Assembly (NCBI RefSeq): GCF_034931045.1
Contig: NZ_JAYGHH010000002.1
Span: forward strand, 248,001 to 312,000
DNA from: Nodularia sp034931045
GTDB lineage: Bacteria > Cyanobacteriota > Cyanobacteriia > Cyanobacteriales > Nostocaceae
Length of the DNA: 64,000 nucleotides
Direction of reading: 5' to 3'
The number at the start of each line of letters is the position of its first letter. Position 1 is the first letter of the stretch. The notes under the pieces were generated by a model that saw nothing but the letters and a program-made list of their open reading frames with translations, made no database searches and was not told where the DNA came from. The translations under genes were made by a program, and so were the position numbers. Shown here one piece after another: positions 9,280 through 17,829 of the stretch.

Positions 9280-10959
9280 ATGGTAGTCCGCAGCACGGCG
9301 GCACCCCCAACCCCGTGGTCGAGGAATTTAGCCGAGCCAAAAATCCATGACAGCACATTTGTACATCCGGTTGCCAACATTATTGGAGATGTGCGGATAG
9401 GCGCAAATGTAATCGTTGCTCCGGGGACCTCGATTAGAGCGGATGAAGGTACACCTTTTTCTATTGGTGAAAATACTAATATTCAAGATGGTGTAGTAAT
9501 TCATGGATTGGAGCAAGGCCGAGTAATTGGCGATGACCAAAATAAATACTCGGTATGGGTGGGGAAAAATGTTTCTATTACCCACATGGCACTGATTCAT
9601 GGGCCGGCCTATATAGGAGATGATGCCTTCATTGGTTTTCGTTCCACTGTATTTAACGCCAGAGTCGGTGCAGGCTGTGTCGTCATGATGCACGCTTTAA
9701 TTCAAGATGTAGAAATTCCTCCAGGTAAGTATGTACCTTCGGGAGCGATCATTACTAGTCAGCAGCAAGCTGACCGTTTGCCGGATGCTGAAGTCGCGGA
9801 TCAGCAGTTCGCTCATCATGTGGTTGGGATAAATCAGTCATTAAGAACTGGTTATCGGTGTGCTGCGGATAGCAAATGTATTGCACCCATTCGGGATGAG
9901 ATTGCTAAATCTTATACAAATACTGGTATTACTGTTTTAGAGCTAGAAAGGAGTAGTGAAGTGTCGAGCAATAGCTTGGGTGCAGAAATCATAGAACAAG
10001 TACGTTATCTTTTAAACCAAGGGTTTAAAATCGGTACTGAACACGTAGATGAAAGAAGGTTCCGTACTGGTTGTTGGCAAAGTTGCCAGCCCATTCAACC
10101 AGGATCAATGGGTGAAGCGATCGCAGCTTTAGAAAGTTGTTTGAGAGATCATAGCGGCGAATATGTGCGGCTGTTTGGTATTGACAATGGTAGACGGCGT
10201 GTGTTGGAAACCATTATTCAACGCCCCGATGGTATAGTCAGTGCGATTAAATCTAGCGGATTTAAAACACCTGTTAGTAATGGTAATGGTAATGGTAATG
10301 GTAATGGTCGTTACAGTAGTAATGGCAATGGCCACGTTGCCAGTAGTGGCGCACTCAGTAGCGAAACCATAGATCAAATTCGTAGTTTGCTGTCCAGTGG
10401 TTACAAAATTGGTACAGAACACGTAGATGAACGCCGTTTCCGGACTGGTTCCTGGACGAGCTGCAAGCCTATTGAATCCACTTCGACAAATGAAGTGATT
10501 GCCGCTTTAGAAGAATGTATAGAATTGCATCAAGGCGAATATGTGCGCTTAATTGGCATTGATGCCAAAGCCAAACGGCGGGTTTTAGAAAGTATTATTC
10601 AAAGACCAAACGGTGCTGTTGCCCCATCTGACACTAAAAAATCCTTTAGCACAGCGAGTTATGGTGGTGGTACAGCCACAGCTACCGCTACCAGTACTAA
10701 ATTGAGTTCTGAAGCCGTAGACCAAATCAGACAAATTTTGGCTGGTGGATATAAAGTTAGTGCTGAACACGTAGATAAAAGACGGTTCCGTACAGGTTCT
10801 TGGGCAAGCTGCGGCCAAATTGAAACCAAATCCGACAGAGAAGCGATCGCCGTCTTAGAAGGATACCTGGCTGAATATCCCGAAGAATATGTGCGCTTGA
10901 TTGGTATCGACACCAAAGCCAAGCGCCGCATCTTAGAGACGATTATCCAACGTCCGTAG
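9280..10959 (+). CDS. ccmM: Carboxysome assembly protein CcmM with gamma-carbonic anhydrase domain and three RbcS-like domains
   Basis: 559 aa; start ATG 9280 with TCAGGAGGAATCTCGC upstream. Residues 1 to about 205 are a left-handed beta-helix gamma-carbonic anhydrase domain. The metal-ligand histidines sit at 75, 102 and 107, and C194 and C200 are present: the same positions as the histidines and the activity-linked disulfide described for thermophilic cyanobacterial CcmM. The domain is thus probably an active enzyme. Three small-subunit-like domains follow (about 230-315, 358-443, 474-559), each with EHVDxRRFRTGxWxSC, joined by a Gly/Asn-repeat linker and a Thr/Ala linker. They bind and condense Rubisco. 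An internal start for the short form is at 9961. No ccaA gene is seen in the window. Confidence 0.95.
   Translation: MVVRSTAAPPTPWSRNLAEPKIHDSTFVHPVANIIGDVRIGANVIVAPGTSIRADEGTPFSIGENTNIQDGVVIHGLEQGRVIGDDQNKYSVWVGKNVSITHMALIHGPAYIGDDAFIGFRSTVFNARVGAGCVVMMHALIQDVEIPPGKYVPSGAIITSQQQADRLPDAEVADQQFAHHVVGINQSLRTGYRCAADSKCIAPIRDEIAKSYTNTGITVLELERSSEVSSNSLGAEIIEQVRYLLNQGFKIGTEHVDERRFRTGCWQSCQPIQPGSMGEAIAALESCLRDHSGEYVRLFGIDNGRRRVLETIIQRPDGIVSAIKSSGFKTPVSNGNGNGNGNGRYSSNGNGHVASSGALSSETIDQIRSLLSSGYKIGTEHVDERRFRTGSWTSCKPIESTSTNEVIAALEECIELHQGEYVRLIGIDAKAKRRVLESIIQRPNGAVAPSDTKKSFSTASYGGGTATATATSTKLSSEAVDQIRQILAGGYKVSAEHVDKRRFRTGSWASCGQIETKSDREAIAVLEGYLAEYPEEYVRLIGIDTKAKRRILETIIQRP
9947..9963 (+). promoter_or_regulatory. 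Internal ribosome binding site and GTG start for short CcmM (M35-like)
   Basis: AAAGGAG at 9947-9953, then 7 nt, then GTG at 9961-9963, which is codon 228 and in frame with ccmM. Translation from here gives 332 aa: only the three RbcS-like domains. Other beta-cyanobacteria make exactly such a short CcmM, which aggregates Rubisco in the core. Confidence 0.8.
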
Positions 10960-11101
10960 AAGTGTTGAGTTAAAAGTGCTGTAAAGTCCTACGGGCAGTA
11001 ACTACGCTGAAAATTTAGCGGAGCTTAACCCATGCTGAGTTGATTTTTGAGTCAAAAGCCTAGCATTACAGCCATTGCAAAACTTACAATAAATAAAATT
11101 T

Positions 11102-11120
11102 ACTCAGCACTCAGCACTCA
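11102..11120 (+). repeat. Heptamer repeat (ACTCAGC), about 2.7 units
   Basis: Short STRR just upstream of ccmN. An open frame runs through it from a TTG at 11047, which is why automatic callers may extend ccmN here. Confidence 0.75.
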
Positions 11121-11151
11121 TCTATTCCCGGCTTCCGAGGTTAAAATTTCC

Positions 11152-11958
11152 ATGTCTGTGCCGCCACTGCACCTTAGCAACAACTTCGACTCTTACACGA
11201 GTGGCGAGGTGATTATTCATCCCAGTGCAGCACTTGCACCTGGAGTGATACTTCAAGCGGCTGTCAACAGTAAGATGATCATTGGCCCAGGGGTTTGTAT
11301 TGGGATGGGGTCAATTCTCCAAGTTAGCGAAGGAACCTTAGAGGTAGAAGCAGGAGCAAACTTGGGAGCCGGTTTTTTGATGGTTGGTCAGGGAAAAATT
11401 GGCGCAAATGCTTGTGTGGGTTCAGCAACCACAGTTTTTAACTGTTCAATTGCGCCGGGAACAGTCATTCCCCCAGGCTCAATTTTGGGCGACACGAGTC
11501 GGCAACTTGAAGACACAAAACAACTGGATTCATCCATTAATCATGGATCTAATCCCATTCCTGAAGAACAGCCAGAAGCAGAAAATAATTTAGAGGTGAC
11601 TGAGGAAACTGTCATATCCTCAACTACCATTTCAGCAAAAGCTTACTGGAAATTCAAACACCAGTCTAATTCCTCTTCTGAATCTTCGCCTATATCGTCA
11701 AGCCAGCCTGCACCTGTAGAACCACCACCAGAACCACCACCAAAACCACCACCAGAAGAACCATCACTGGTCGAAGAAAACACCAACGCTACTAATTCCA
11801 TTCCCCAGGAAGCAGATTCTAGTCAGCCTCCCACTGCATCGCCTAATAGTATCGGGAACCAAATTTATGGACAAGTCAGTATAAGTAAATTGTTAGTTAC
11901 ATTATTTCCCCATAGGCAAACCTTAAATGGCCCCATTTCGGACGATAAGTCTGAGTAA
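11152..11958 (+). CDS. ccmN: Carboxysome assembly protein CcmN
   Basis: 268 aa from the ATG at 11152 (MSVPPLHLSNN); the longer frame from TTG 11047 would translate repeat DNA and is rejected. Residues about 15-125 are hexapeptide repeats of the left-handed beta-helix, which pair with the CcmM gamma-CA domain. A long Ser/Glu/Pro-rich linker follows (including EPPPEPPPKPPPEE), then a short amphipathic C-terminal helix (IYGQVSISKLLVTLFPH), the encapsulation peptide that recruits CcmK shell. It bridges core and shell during carboxysome biogenesis. Confidence 0.93.
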   Translation: MSVPPLHLSNNFDSYTSGEVIIHPSAALAPGVILQAAVNSKMIIGPGVCIGMGSILQVSEGTLEVEAGANLGAGFLMVGQGKIGANACVGSATTVFNCSIAPGTVIPPGSILGDTSRQLEDTKQLDSSINHGSNPIPEEQPEAENNLEVTEETVISSTTISAKAYWKFKHQSNSSSESSPISSSQPAPVEPPPEPPPKPPPEEPSLVEENTNATNSIPQEADSSQPPTASPNSIGNQIYGQVSISKLLVTLFPHRQTLNGPISDDKSE

Positions 11959-12005
11959 GTGTTAATTGTAAGTTGTCGGTTTCGTGAGTAACGTGGAAAA
12001 TTCAC

Positions 12006-12806
12006 ATGGAAACATCTAATCAACACTCTCTTAGCACAATTCGGAAGTCCCGCCGTCGAGATAGTCTGAAAAATACTGCTTTAGGTTTAGTCTCTACCAG
12101 CAGCTTTCCCGCCATAGTGGGGACAGCAGATATGATGCTGAAGTCGGCTGGTGTTCACCTAGTGGGGTATGAAAAAATTGGTAGTGGGCAGTGTACAGCT
12201 ATTGTTAGGGGTGGCATTGCTGATGTGCGTCTGGCGGTAGAAGCTGGGGTTCAAACTGCTGAACAGTTTGGTCAATTGGTTTCTAGTTTGGTAATTCCAC
12301 GGCCTTATCCTAACCTGGAGATAGTCTTGCCCATTACTAGCCGTTTGAGCAAATTGATGGAGGAAGGAAATCAAAGCAGTTTAAGTAACTTAGCCATTGG
12401 TTTAGTAGAAACGCGGGGTTTTCCGGCGATGGTAGGTGCTTGTGATGCCATGCTGAAATCGGCTGATGTTCATTTAGCAGCTTATGAAAAAATTGGTGCG
12501 GGTTTGTGTACAGCCATCATTCGTGGAACTGTGGCTAATGTTGCCGTAGCAGTAGAAGCGGGAATGTTTGAGGCAGAACGTATTGGGGAATTGAACGCAG
12601 TCATGGTGATTCCTCGTCCATTGGATGAAATGGAGAATACTTTGCCTTTAGCAAGTTGCTGGATTGAACACCGTGAACCATTGAATATGCCTGTGAATGT
12701 CGAGGAACAGGTTGCCGAAATAGAAGTACTACAGTTGCCTGACTTATCTCAAATCCCGGCAAAAGTTGCCGAAGAAGTGACCGAAGAAATATGGAAAGAT
12801 GAATGA
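12006..12806 (+). CDS. ccmO: Carboxysome shell protein CcmO (tandem BMC)
   Basis: 266 aa with two BMC domains (about residues 25-110 and 128-215), each with a YEKIGxGxCTAIxRG core, preceded by a basic N-terminal extension (STIRKSRRRDSLKN) and followed by an acidic Glu-rich tail. This is the CcmO pattern: a pseudohexameric trimer thought to sit at facet edges and needed for shell closure. It follows ccmN by 47 bp in the same direction. Cys residues occur just after both pore segments. Confidence 0.9.
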   Translation: METSNQHSLSTIRKSRRRDSLKNTALGLVSTSSFPAIVGTADMMLKSAGVHLVGYEKIGSGQCTAIVRGGIADVRLAVEAGVQTAEQFGQLVSSLVIPRPYPNLEIVLPITSRLSKLMEEGNQSSLSNLAIGLVETRGFPAMVGACDAMLKSADVHLAAYEKIGAGLCTAIIRGTVANVAVAVEAGMFEAERIGELNAVMVIPRPLDEMENTLPLASCWIEHREPLNMPVNVEEQVAEIEVLQLPDLSQIPAKVAEEVTEEIWKDE

Positions 12807-13080
12807 TGAAATACTGAAAATAAATGATCTATTGTCGGCAATTCTCATTTAAATTTGGGTATTCAACATTCATCTTCTGTTGGAAGGCATCTTACGCTTT
12901 GCTTGTTGTTTTGATATTAACTTGTGATTACCATAAATAAAACAAGTTTATTTTAATAACATTGATAGATTTTTATCTATAGTAGAATTCAGAACTTCGT
13001 ATGAGTGATTCGGCATCATTGGCAAGTGTTCAGTGATACTAAATTTATAGACATAAATCGCTATTAAAGGAGAATCACTC

Positions 13081-14013
13081 TTGAAGCAGGCAACGCTACA
13101 CCAGTTGAAAGTATTCGAGGCGGCAGCACGGCACAGCAGCTTTACTCGTGCGGCGGAGGAATTATTTCTAACTCAACCCACCGTCTCTATGCAAATTAAA
13201 CAACTCACAAAATCGGTGGGGTTGCCATTATTTGAACAGGTGGGAAAACGCCTATTTTTGACTGAAGCCGGACGAGAATTATTTGCCACTTGTCGGCAAA
13301 TTTTTGAAACTATAGCCCAGTTTGAGATGACTGTGGCGGATTTAAACGGTCTAAAACAAGGACAATTACGATTGGCTGTGATTACAACGGCTAAGTATTT
13401 TATCCCTCGTTTATTAGGGCCATTTTGTCAACTTTATCCAGGAATTGAAATTTCGTTACAAGTCACGAATCACGAACGTATCTTGGAACGGATGGTCAAT
13501 AACATGGATGACTTGTACATTATGAGTCAAGTCCCAGAAAGTGATGTCAACTATGAGCCATTTTTAGATAACCCCTTAGTAGTATTTGCACCCGTTAATC
13601 ATCCTTTAGCAAAAGAGAAAAATATTCCCATAGAACGCTTGACAAATGAACCTTTTATTATGCGGGAACCGGGTTCAGGAACTCGTCGGGCTGTGCAGCA
13701 ACTCTTTGATGAACATGGCGTAAAGGTAAAAGTTAAGCTGGAGTTGGGGAGTAACGAAGCGATTAAACAAGCGATCGCTGGTGGTTTAGGAATTTCAGTT
13801 TTATCACGTCATACCTTAATGCCAGACTCTTCTGAGTTCAGCATTTTAGATGTAGAACACTTTCCGATTAAGCGCACTTGGTATATGGTGTATCCATCGG
13901 GGAAACAGTTATCTATCGTCGCGCGTACTTATTATGAGTATTTACTGGAAGCTGCGAAAAAGTTTGCTGAAGAAAGTGGATTTTCTGTTTACAGTGAAGT
14001 TGAGGACAAATAA
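13081..14013 (+). CDS. rbcR: LysR-family regulator, RbcR type
   Basis: 310 aa. The start is TTG at 13081 with AAAGGAG 8 nt upstream; it gives MKQATLHQLKVFEAAARHSSFTRAAEEL, the canonical LysR helix-turn-helix start. The rest is a periplasmic-binding-like effector domain (residues about 90-300). RbcR/CmpR/NdhR regulators control Rubisco, carboxysome and inorganic-carbon uptake genes in response to 2-phosphoglycolate-type metabolites. Location right after the ccm genes, and the plastid Ycf30-like length and sequence, favour RbcR over NdhR or CmpR. Confidence 0.85.
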   Translation: MKQATLHQLKVFEAAARHSSFTRAAEELFLTQPTVSMQIKQLTKSVGLPLFEQVGKRLFLTEAGRELFATCRQIFETIAQFEMTVADLNGLKQGQLRLAVITTAKYFIPRLLGPFCQLYPGIEISLQVTNHERILERMVNNMDDLYIMSQVPESDVNYEPFLDNPLVVFAPVNHPLAKEKNIPIERLTNEPFIMREPGSGTRRAVQQLFDEHGVKVKVKLELGSNEAIKQAIAGGLGISVLSRHTLMPDSSEFSILDVEHFPIKRTWYMVYPSGKQLSIVARTYYEYLLEAAKKFAEESGFSVYSEVEDK

Positions 14014-14019
14014 TTAAAG

Positions 14020-14077
14020 GTTTGTAGCGACGACCACCGGAGATAGAGAGGACTAAAGTCCTCACTACAAACTTTTT
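14020..14077 (+). terminator. Nested hairpin with T-run between convergent genes
   Basis: Outer stem GTTTGTAG (14020) with CTACAAAC (14065), inner stem GAGGAC-TAAA-GTCCTC (14048-14063), then TTTTT. It lies between the convergent rbcR and gltS genes. The inner hairpin also occurs near 44795, so it is a dispersed repeat that probably works as a terminator here. Confidence 0.75.
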
Positions 14078-14078
14078 A

Positions 14079-15503
14079 TTATGCGCTTTGCTTGCGGATT
14101 TGCTTACAGTTATAGAAACCAAATATTAGCCAAAATGCCAAGATAAATGAGGTTAAGAACAAAATTGGTATGGGGCCAAAATTGTCAATTAACAGTGGTG
14201 CAGCAGCAGTAAATAAGCCTCCACCAACAATAGGTTCAAACAGCAATTGTTTATAAGCAAAACTTTCAAATGCACCAGAACGGTTATCTGGGTCTACCAT
14301 TCGCAATAGTAATAATCCGGTGGAAGTCACACCCATCGATTGCCCCATGTCGCCAAGACCACGTTCAAACCAGTAAAAAGGTAGGAGATGGGGGCCTAAA
14401 AATACAAAGGCGCAAACATTCCAAGTAATACCAACAATGGATAAAATTAGGAAAGGAGCAAGATTATCTCCCAATACAGACAAAGAAATACTTGCTAGGG
14501 CTGTGACAATTGTTATATCTAACGCCAGTCCACCAATGTTTTCCATCAGGGGACGACTAATTAAATAGGTGCGTCTGGTACGCATAAGTATATACTGCAC
14601 AATCATTCCCCCGATCAAAGCGATGGGAAATAGCGGCACATAGGTAATCAGTTCCACTCCAGCGCTTCCCCAGGTGATTGATTCAATAAAACGCAAAGCT
14701 TCTAAAATTAGCCAGCCAATAGCGATCGCTAGTCCGACAAAACCAAAGTTGAGTGATAATGGATCAATTAGTAAGTTGCGGACTAAATGTTTTCTGGCAA
14801 TTGTGACACTTGGTTCTTCTTGTGGTAGTTCGTTCTCTACATTTTCTAAATTATCTGACGCTTCACGGCTGACTTGGATTTTTCCAGTTCTACGTCCCCA
14901 GTGGATTAAAATTGTCCCGGAAACTACGCCAGAAACTAGCCCCACTGTGGCTAAAGCTAAAGATAAATCAGGCCCGGCGGCAAAACCCAATTCTGTAAAA
15001 GTTGCAGCCATCCCAGCTGATGTCCCGTGTCCCCCTTCAAAGGCGACTTCAATTAAACAAGCCGCTATGGGCGGTAAACCAAAAACTGGTGTTAATATGG
15101 TGATTGTTAGTATTATTCCTACTACGTATTGACCCCAAGCAATGGATTGACCTAAAGCCACTTGTGGGGCAGCCTTACGCCAAAATTCGCGCAATGTCGG
15201 CACATATTGACCGAGAAACAGGGTGGCAAAAACAATGTTAATAAAAATACCCGGAGACTGTGACCAAACCGCCTGGACATTTTCGGTAAATAGACCTTGA
15301 ACCAAAGGAGATTCGGGATTTACTGATTTAACAATTGCACCCAAAGCACCTTTACCCAGGAGTAAGGCCAGAATACCAGCAACAATTGAACTAGGTATGT
15401 AGAGCGATCGCAATATTCCCAGGCGCTGTCTAATTAATCGCCCTACCAGGATTAAGATAGCGATGAGAATATAAGCCCAGAATACATCTATGAGTTTGAA
15501 CAT
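14079..15503 (-). CDS. Sodium:glutamate symporter family transporter (GltS-like)
   Basis: 474 aa from the ATG at 15503 (MFKLIDVFWAYILIAILILVG); an in-frame TTG at 15527 would add 8 residues. About ten or more membrane helices. The GGHGTSAGMAATFTELGF stretch and the second inverted-repeat stretch DMGQSMGVTSTGLLLLRMVDP are landmarks of the ESS (glutamate:Na+) family. It probably imports glutamate or a related dicarboxylate with sodium. Convergent with rbcR and with no visible operon partner. Confidence 0.8.
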   Translation of the reverse strand: MFKLIDVFWAYILIAILILVGRLIRQRLGILRSLYIPSSIVAGILALLLGKGALGAIVKSVNPESPLVQGLFTENVQAVWSQSPGIFINIVFATLFLGQYVPTLREFWRKAAPQVALGQSIAWGQYVVGIILTITILTPVFGLPPIAACLIEVAFEGGHGTSAGMAATFTELGFAAGPDLSLALATVGLVSGVVSGTILIHWGRRTGKIQVSREASDNLENVENELPQEEPSVTIARKHLVRNLLIDPLSLNFGFVGLAIAIGWLILEALRFIESITWGSAGVELITYVPLFPIALIGGMIVQYILMRTRRTYLISRPLMENIGGLALDITIVTALASISLSVLGDNLAPFLILSIVGITWNVCAFVFLGPHLLPFYWFERGLGDMGQSMGVTSTGLLLLRMVDPDNRSGAFESFAYKQLLFEPIVGGGLFTAAAPLLIDNFGPIPILFLTSFILAFWLIFGFYNCKQIRKQSA

Positions 15504-15657
15504 ATTTGTAACAGTTGCCTTGAGCAAGTTTGCACAATGGGAGCATCCTTTGTATCTAATGATTCTCTATGAGTCTGGACATATTGGCAATAGCGCTCTG
15601 TGCATTGGCGAATATACATTATATTTAAGTAAGGGAAATATGTAAGGAGTCGTAGTA

Positions 15658-15900
15658 ATGGCTGACGCGACCATCACAACCAAAGGACAAGTAACCATCC
15701 CTAAAGAAATTAGAGATTATCTTAATCTTGATGCTGGGAGTAAGGTTGATTTTGTGATTGATGAAAATGGCATAGTTAAACTGATTCCTCTCAATGTTCC
15801 TATCCAAAGCTTATCCGGGATTTTATATCGTCCGGGAATGAAAAGCGCATCTTTAGAAGAGATGGAAACAGCAATCAGAAAAGGTGCAAGTAATTTGTAA
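15658..15900 (+). CDS. AbrB/MazE-type antitoxin (SpoVT-AbrB domain), orphan
   Basis: 80 aa. Residues 1-50 (ATITTKGQVTIPKEIRDYLNLDAGSKVDFVI) are a looped-hinge-helix AbrB fold; the tail (SLSGILYRPGMKSASLEEMETAIRKG) looks like the toxin-neutralising part of VapB-like antitoxins. ATG preceded by AAGGAGTCGTAGTA. The usual PIN toxin does not follow: only a heptamer repeat and then a different toxin-antitoxin pair. Either the toxin is lost, or the protein acts alone or with the DUF433/DUF5615 module. Confidence 0.85.
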   Translation: MADATITTKGQVTIPKEIRDYLNLDAGSKVDFVIDENGIVKLIPLNVPIQSLSGILYRPGMKSASLEEMETAIRKGASNL

Positions 15901-15916
15901 TTCGTAATTCGTAATT
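15898..15916 (+). repeat. Heptamer repeat (TAATTCG)
   Basis: Two TAATTCG units plus a partial one, beginning at the stop codon of the AbrB gene. The same heptamer makes the array at 22342. Confidence 0.7.
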
Positions 15917-16008
15917 ATTAAAAATATCAAAAAGTATGATATTGAGAGATTTGTCAGGTTTTACTTTAGTCAATAAACGAGTTGATATTAAGTTTGGAGA
16001 AACAATTT

Positions 16009-16239
16009 ATGTTAGGTCTAGACAATATTACATTTGACCCTGGCATCATGGGAGGACAAGCTTGCATTCGGGGGATGCGAATCCCGGTTTCTTTAGTGGT
16101 TAATTTAATAGCTAATGGGAAAATTGTAGAGGAAATTTTAGAAGAATATCCTGATTTAGAAGCAGAAGATATTCGTCAATCTTTACTGTATGCGGCGTGG
16201 TTGACACAAGAACGGGTTTATCCCTTCAAAATTGCTTAA
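16009..16239 (+). CDS. DUF433 antitoxin
   Basis: 76 aa from the ATG at 16009 with GGAGAAACAATTT upstream; a TTG at 15982 in frame is less likely. The sequence DNITFDPGIMGGQACIRGMRIPV followed by EEYPDLEAEDIRQSLLYAA is the DUF433 winged-helix signature (GxPxIxGxRIxV and YPxLxxxDIxxAL). DUF433 proteins act as antitoxins and DNA-binding autorepressors for PIN-like partners. It ends 8 nt before the DUF5615 gene: a two-gene operon. Confidence 0.88.
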   Translation: MLGLDNITFDPGIMGGQACIRGMRIPVSLVVNLIANGKIVEEILEEYPDLEAEDIRQSLLYAAWLTQERVYPFKIA

Positions 16240-16247
16240 TAAGTAAA

Positions 16248-16610
16248 ATGAGATTTTTGGCAGATATGGGAATTTCACTACGAACTGTATCTTGGTTGCG
16301 TGGTGATGGTTATGATGTGGTGCATTTGCGCGATGAAGGTTTACAAAGACTACCAGATGATCAGATTTTAATGAAAGCCCGTGCAGAAGGGAGAATTTTA
16401 TTAACTATAGATTTAGATTTTGCCCAATTGTTAGCTATTAGTGGGGATAGTCTACCCAGCGTTATTTTGTTCAGGTTGGGAAATGAAAATTACGATGCAA
16501 TTAATAAATGCCTGACAGAAGTTCTGCGGGAATGTCAAGAAGATTTAGAGATTGGGGCAATTATTTCTGTAAGTAATGAAATCTTCCGAGTAAGGCAATT
16601 GCCTATATAA
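16248..16610 (+). CDS. DUF5615 PIN-like toxin
   Basis: 120 aa from the ATG at 16248 (MRFLADMGISLRTVSWLRGDGYDVVHLRDEGL); an upstream in-frame start at 16197 overlaps DUF433 and is rejected. It is a small Mut7-C/DUF5615 PIN-fold protein with an acidic residue after the first strand (FLAD), a second acidic cluster (DEGL, DDQI) and the LLTIDLDFAQL strand, as expected for a metal-dependent RNase. Partner of the upstream DUF433 antitoxin. Confidence 0.87.
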   Translation: MRFLADMGISLRTVSWLRGDGYDVVHLRDEGLQRLPDDQILMKARAEGRILLTIDLDFAQLLAISGDSLPSVILFRLGNENYDAINKCLTEVLRECQEDLEIGAIISVSNEIFRVRQLPI

Positions 16611-16677
16611 TTTAACTGTGATGCAGTCGGGCGATCGCTCATTGTTTTATCTTTGCATAAGAGCGATCGCTTAGTGA

Positions 16678-16950
16678 TTATGGCATTAAAATCTGACGAA
16701 TTAAAATACTCATTACTTCGCCTGGGTTAGTGGTTGGAAGTAAAGGACTCCAGTCGCCGATGCTGGCGTAACCAATTACCTGCAAATAATGAATTGTGCT
16801 GCTGACGGTTTTGGGGGAACCAATCAGTAAATGCTTAATGGGTTCTCTTCTGGGTGAGGCGTTTTCAGGGGATGGATTTTCGCTGGCTGGATCTAAATCT
16901 TCAGTGGGTAAATTTTGAGACTCTACAAAATTGTGTACTTGTGTCATCAT
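16678..16950 (-). CDS. Small conserved-looking cyanobacterial protein, unknown function
   Basis: 90 aa from the first ATG of a pair at 16950 (MMTQVHNFVESQNLP), with GGGAGATAATTACA upstream. An open frame further upstream to 17037 runs through HIP1-rich DNA and is probably not translated. The N-terminal half is Pro/Ser/Glu-rich and likely disordered. The C-terminal half (EPIKHLLIGSPKTVSSTIHYLQVIGYASIGDWSPLLP) is compact and looks conserved, with a Trp-Ser-Pro ending. I recall similar short proteins in Nostocales but no function. Confidence 0.6.
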   Translation of the reverse strand: MMTQVHNFVESQNLPTEDLDPASENPSPENASPRREPIKHLLIGSPKTVSSTIHYLQVIGYASIGDWSPLLPTTNPGEVMSILIRQILMP

Positions 16951-17037
16951 TGTAATTATCTCCCATTGTGGAGTGGAGTGAAAGGCGATCGCAGACTCTT
17001 GTCCGGAGGGCGATCGCCTTTCTTTGTACATTTTCAT

Positions 17038-17313
17038 TAAAGTATAAATTTATACCTTTGTCAATACCCCAAGGCGAAAAAACTCAAATTTAATTTGAGT
17101 AAAATTCAGGTTGAAAAAAGAGAATTATTTTCTATGATTCAGAAATATAATGATAGCGATCGCCACCATAAAAAAAGATCCCCGACTTCTTCAAGAAGTC
17201 GGGGATCTGAGCCTCTCGCTAGTGACAAATCAGAGAGAATAGCTATGTTTTTATGAGACAATAAAATTAAAGTGATAACTTATAGTTTAATCATCTGAAT
17301 AGGATGTAATTTC
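17038..17313. other. Spacer before HicB with palindrome
   Basis: 276 bp without a gene. It carries the 33-bp palindrome at 17176 and presumably the hicBA promoter (AT-rich stretch 17240-17310). Confidence 0.5.
17176..17208. repeat. 33-bp perfect palindrome, copy 1
   Basis: Arms AGATCCCCGACTTCTT and its exact complement flank one C. A second copy at 19964 differs only in the central base. The two bracket the HicBA and STAND genes. Confidence 0.92.
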
Positions 17314-17586
17314 ATGGCTATACGCTTCATTTTGAGCGACTATCTTGAACAAGCGATCGCTAGTGCCGTTTATGACAAGCTCGAAGATCATACATTTGCG
17401 GGTAGAATCCCTATTTGTCAGGGAGTTATAGCCTTTGGCTCGACTTTGCGCGAGTGCGAAAATGAGTTACGCTCAACACTGGAAGATTGGATTTTGCTGG
17501 GGTTGAAGTTGGGACATCCCCTACCAGTGATTGATAATATTGACTTGAATAAGGAGCCGACCCTTGAGCCGATGGACACCGTGTAA
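17314..17586 (+). CDS. hicB: HicB-like antitoxin
   Basis: 90 aa. Residues about 5-70 (YLEQAIASAVYDKLEDHTFAGRIPICQGVIAFGSTLRECENELRSTLEDWI) match the HicB partial RNase-H-like fold, with PxCQGVIAFGxTLxECxxxLxxxLE as the recognisable core. It neutralises the overlapping HicA toxin and usually represses the operon. The stop lies 23 nt inside hicA. Confidence 0.87.
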   Translation: MAIRFILSDYLEQAIASAVYDKLEDHTFAGRIPICQGVIAFGSTLRECENELRSTLEDWILLGLKLGHPLPVIDNIDLNKEPTLEPMDTV

Positions 17587-17794
17587 GCGTCGGGATTTTG
17601 TGCAGAAATTACGGCGTATTGGCTTTGAAGGGCTTTATTCCGGAACAAAGCATCAGTTTATGGCTTACGCACAACATCGCCTCACAATTCCCTCTAATGA
17701 TGAGTATTCTGTACCGCAACTACGAATGATGCTGCGGGAAGTCGAGGTAATTTTGGAGCGTGAAATTACCCTAGAAGAATGGAATAGTCTTTAA
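17564..17794 (+). CDS. hicA: HicA-like mRNA interferase toxin
   Basis: 76 aa. TTG start at 17564 inside hicB, with AAGGAG at 17551-17556 seven bases upstream. CKRRDFVQKLRRIGFEGLYSGTKHQFM is the HicA double-stranded-RNA-binding-like fold with the catalytic His (GTKH in place of the common GSHH), and RLTIPSNDEYSVPQLRMMLREV is the conserved C-terminal strand and helix. It cleaves mRNA when free of HicB. The order antitoxin-toxin is the reverse of classical hicAB, as is common in cyanobacteria. Confidence 0.87.
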   Translation: MSRWTPCKRRDFVQKLRRIGFEGLYSGTKHQFMAYAQHRLTIPSNDEYSVPQLRMMLREVEVILEREITLEEWNSL

Positions 17795-17829
17795 AATTTC
17801 GCCTGTGAATGATCGCTTGTACAATACCA

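Noticed and set aside
10129..10931. Minus-strand ORFs within ccmM
   Set aside because: Shadows of the repeated RbcS-like domains and Gly/Asn linkers.
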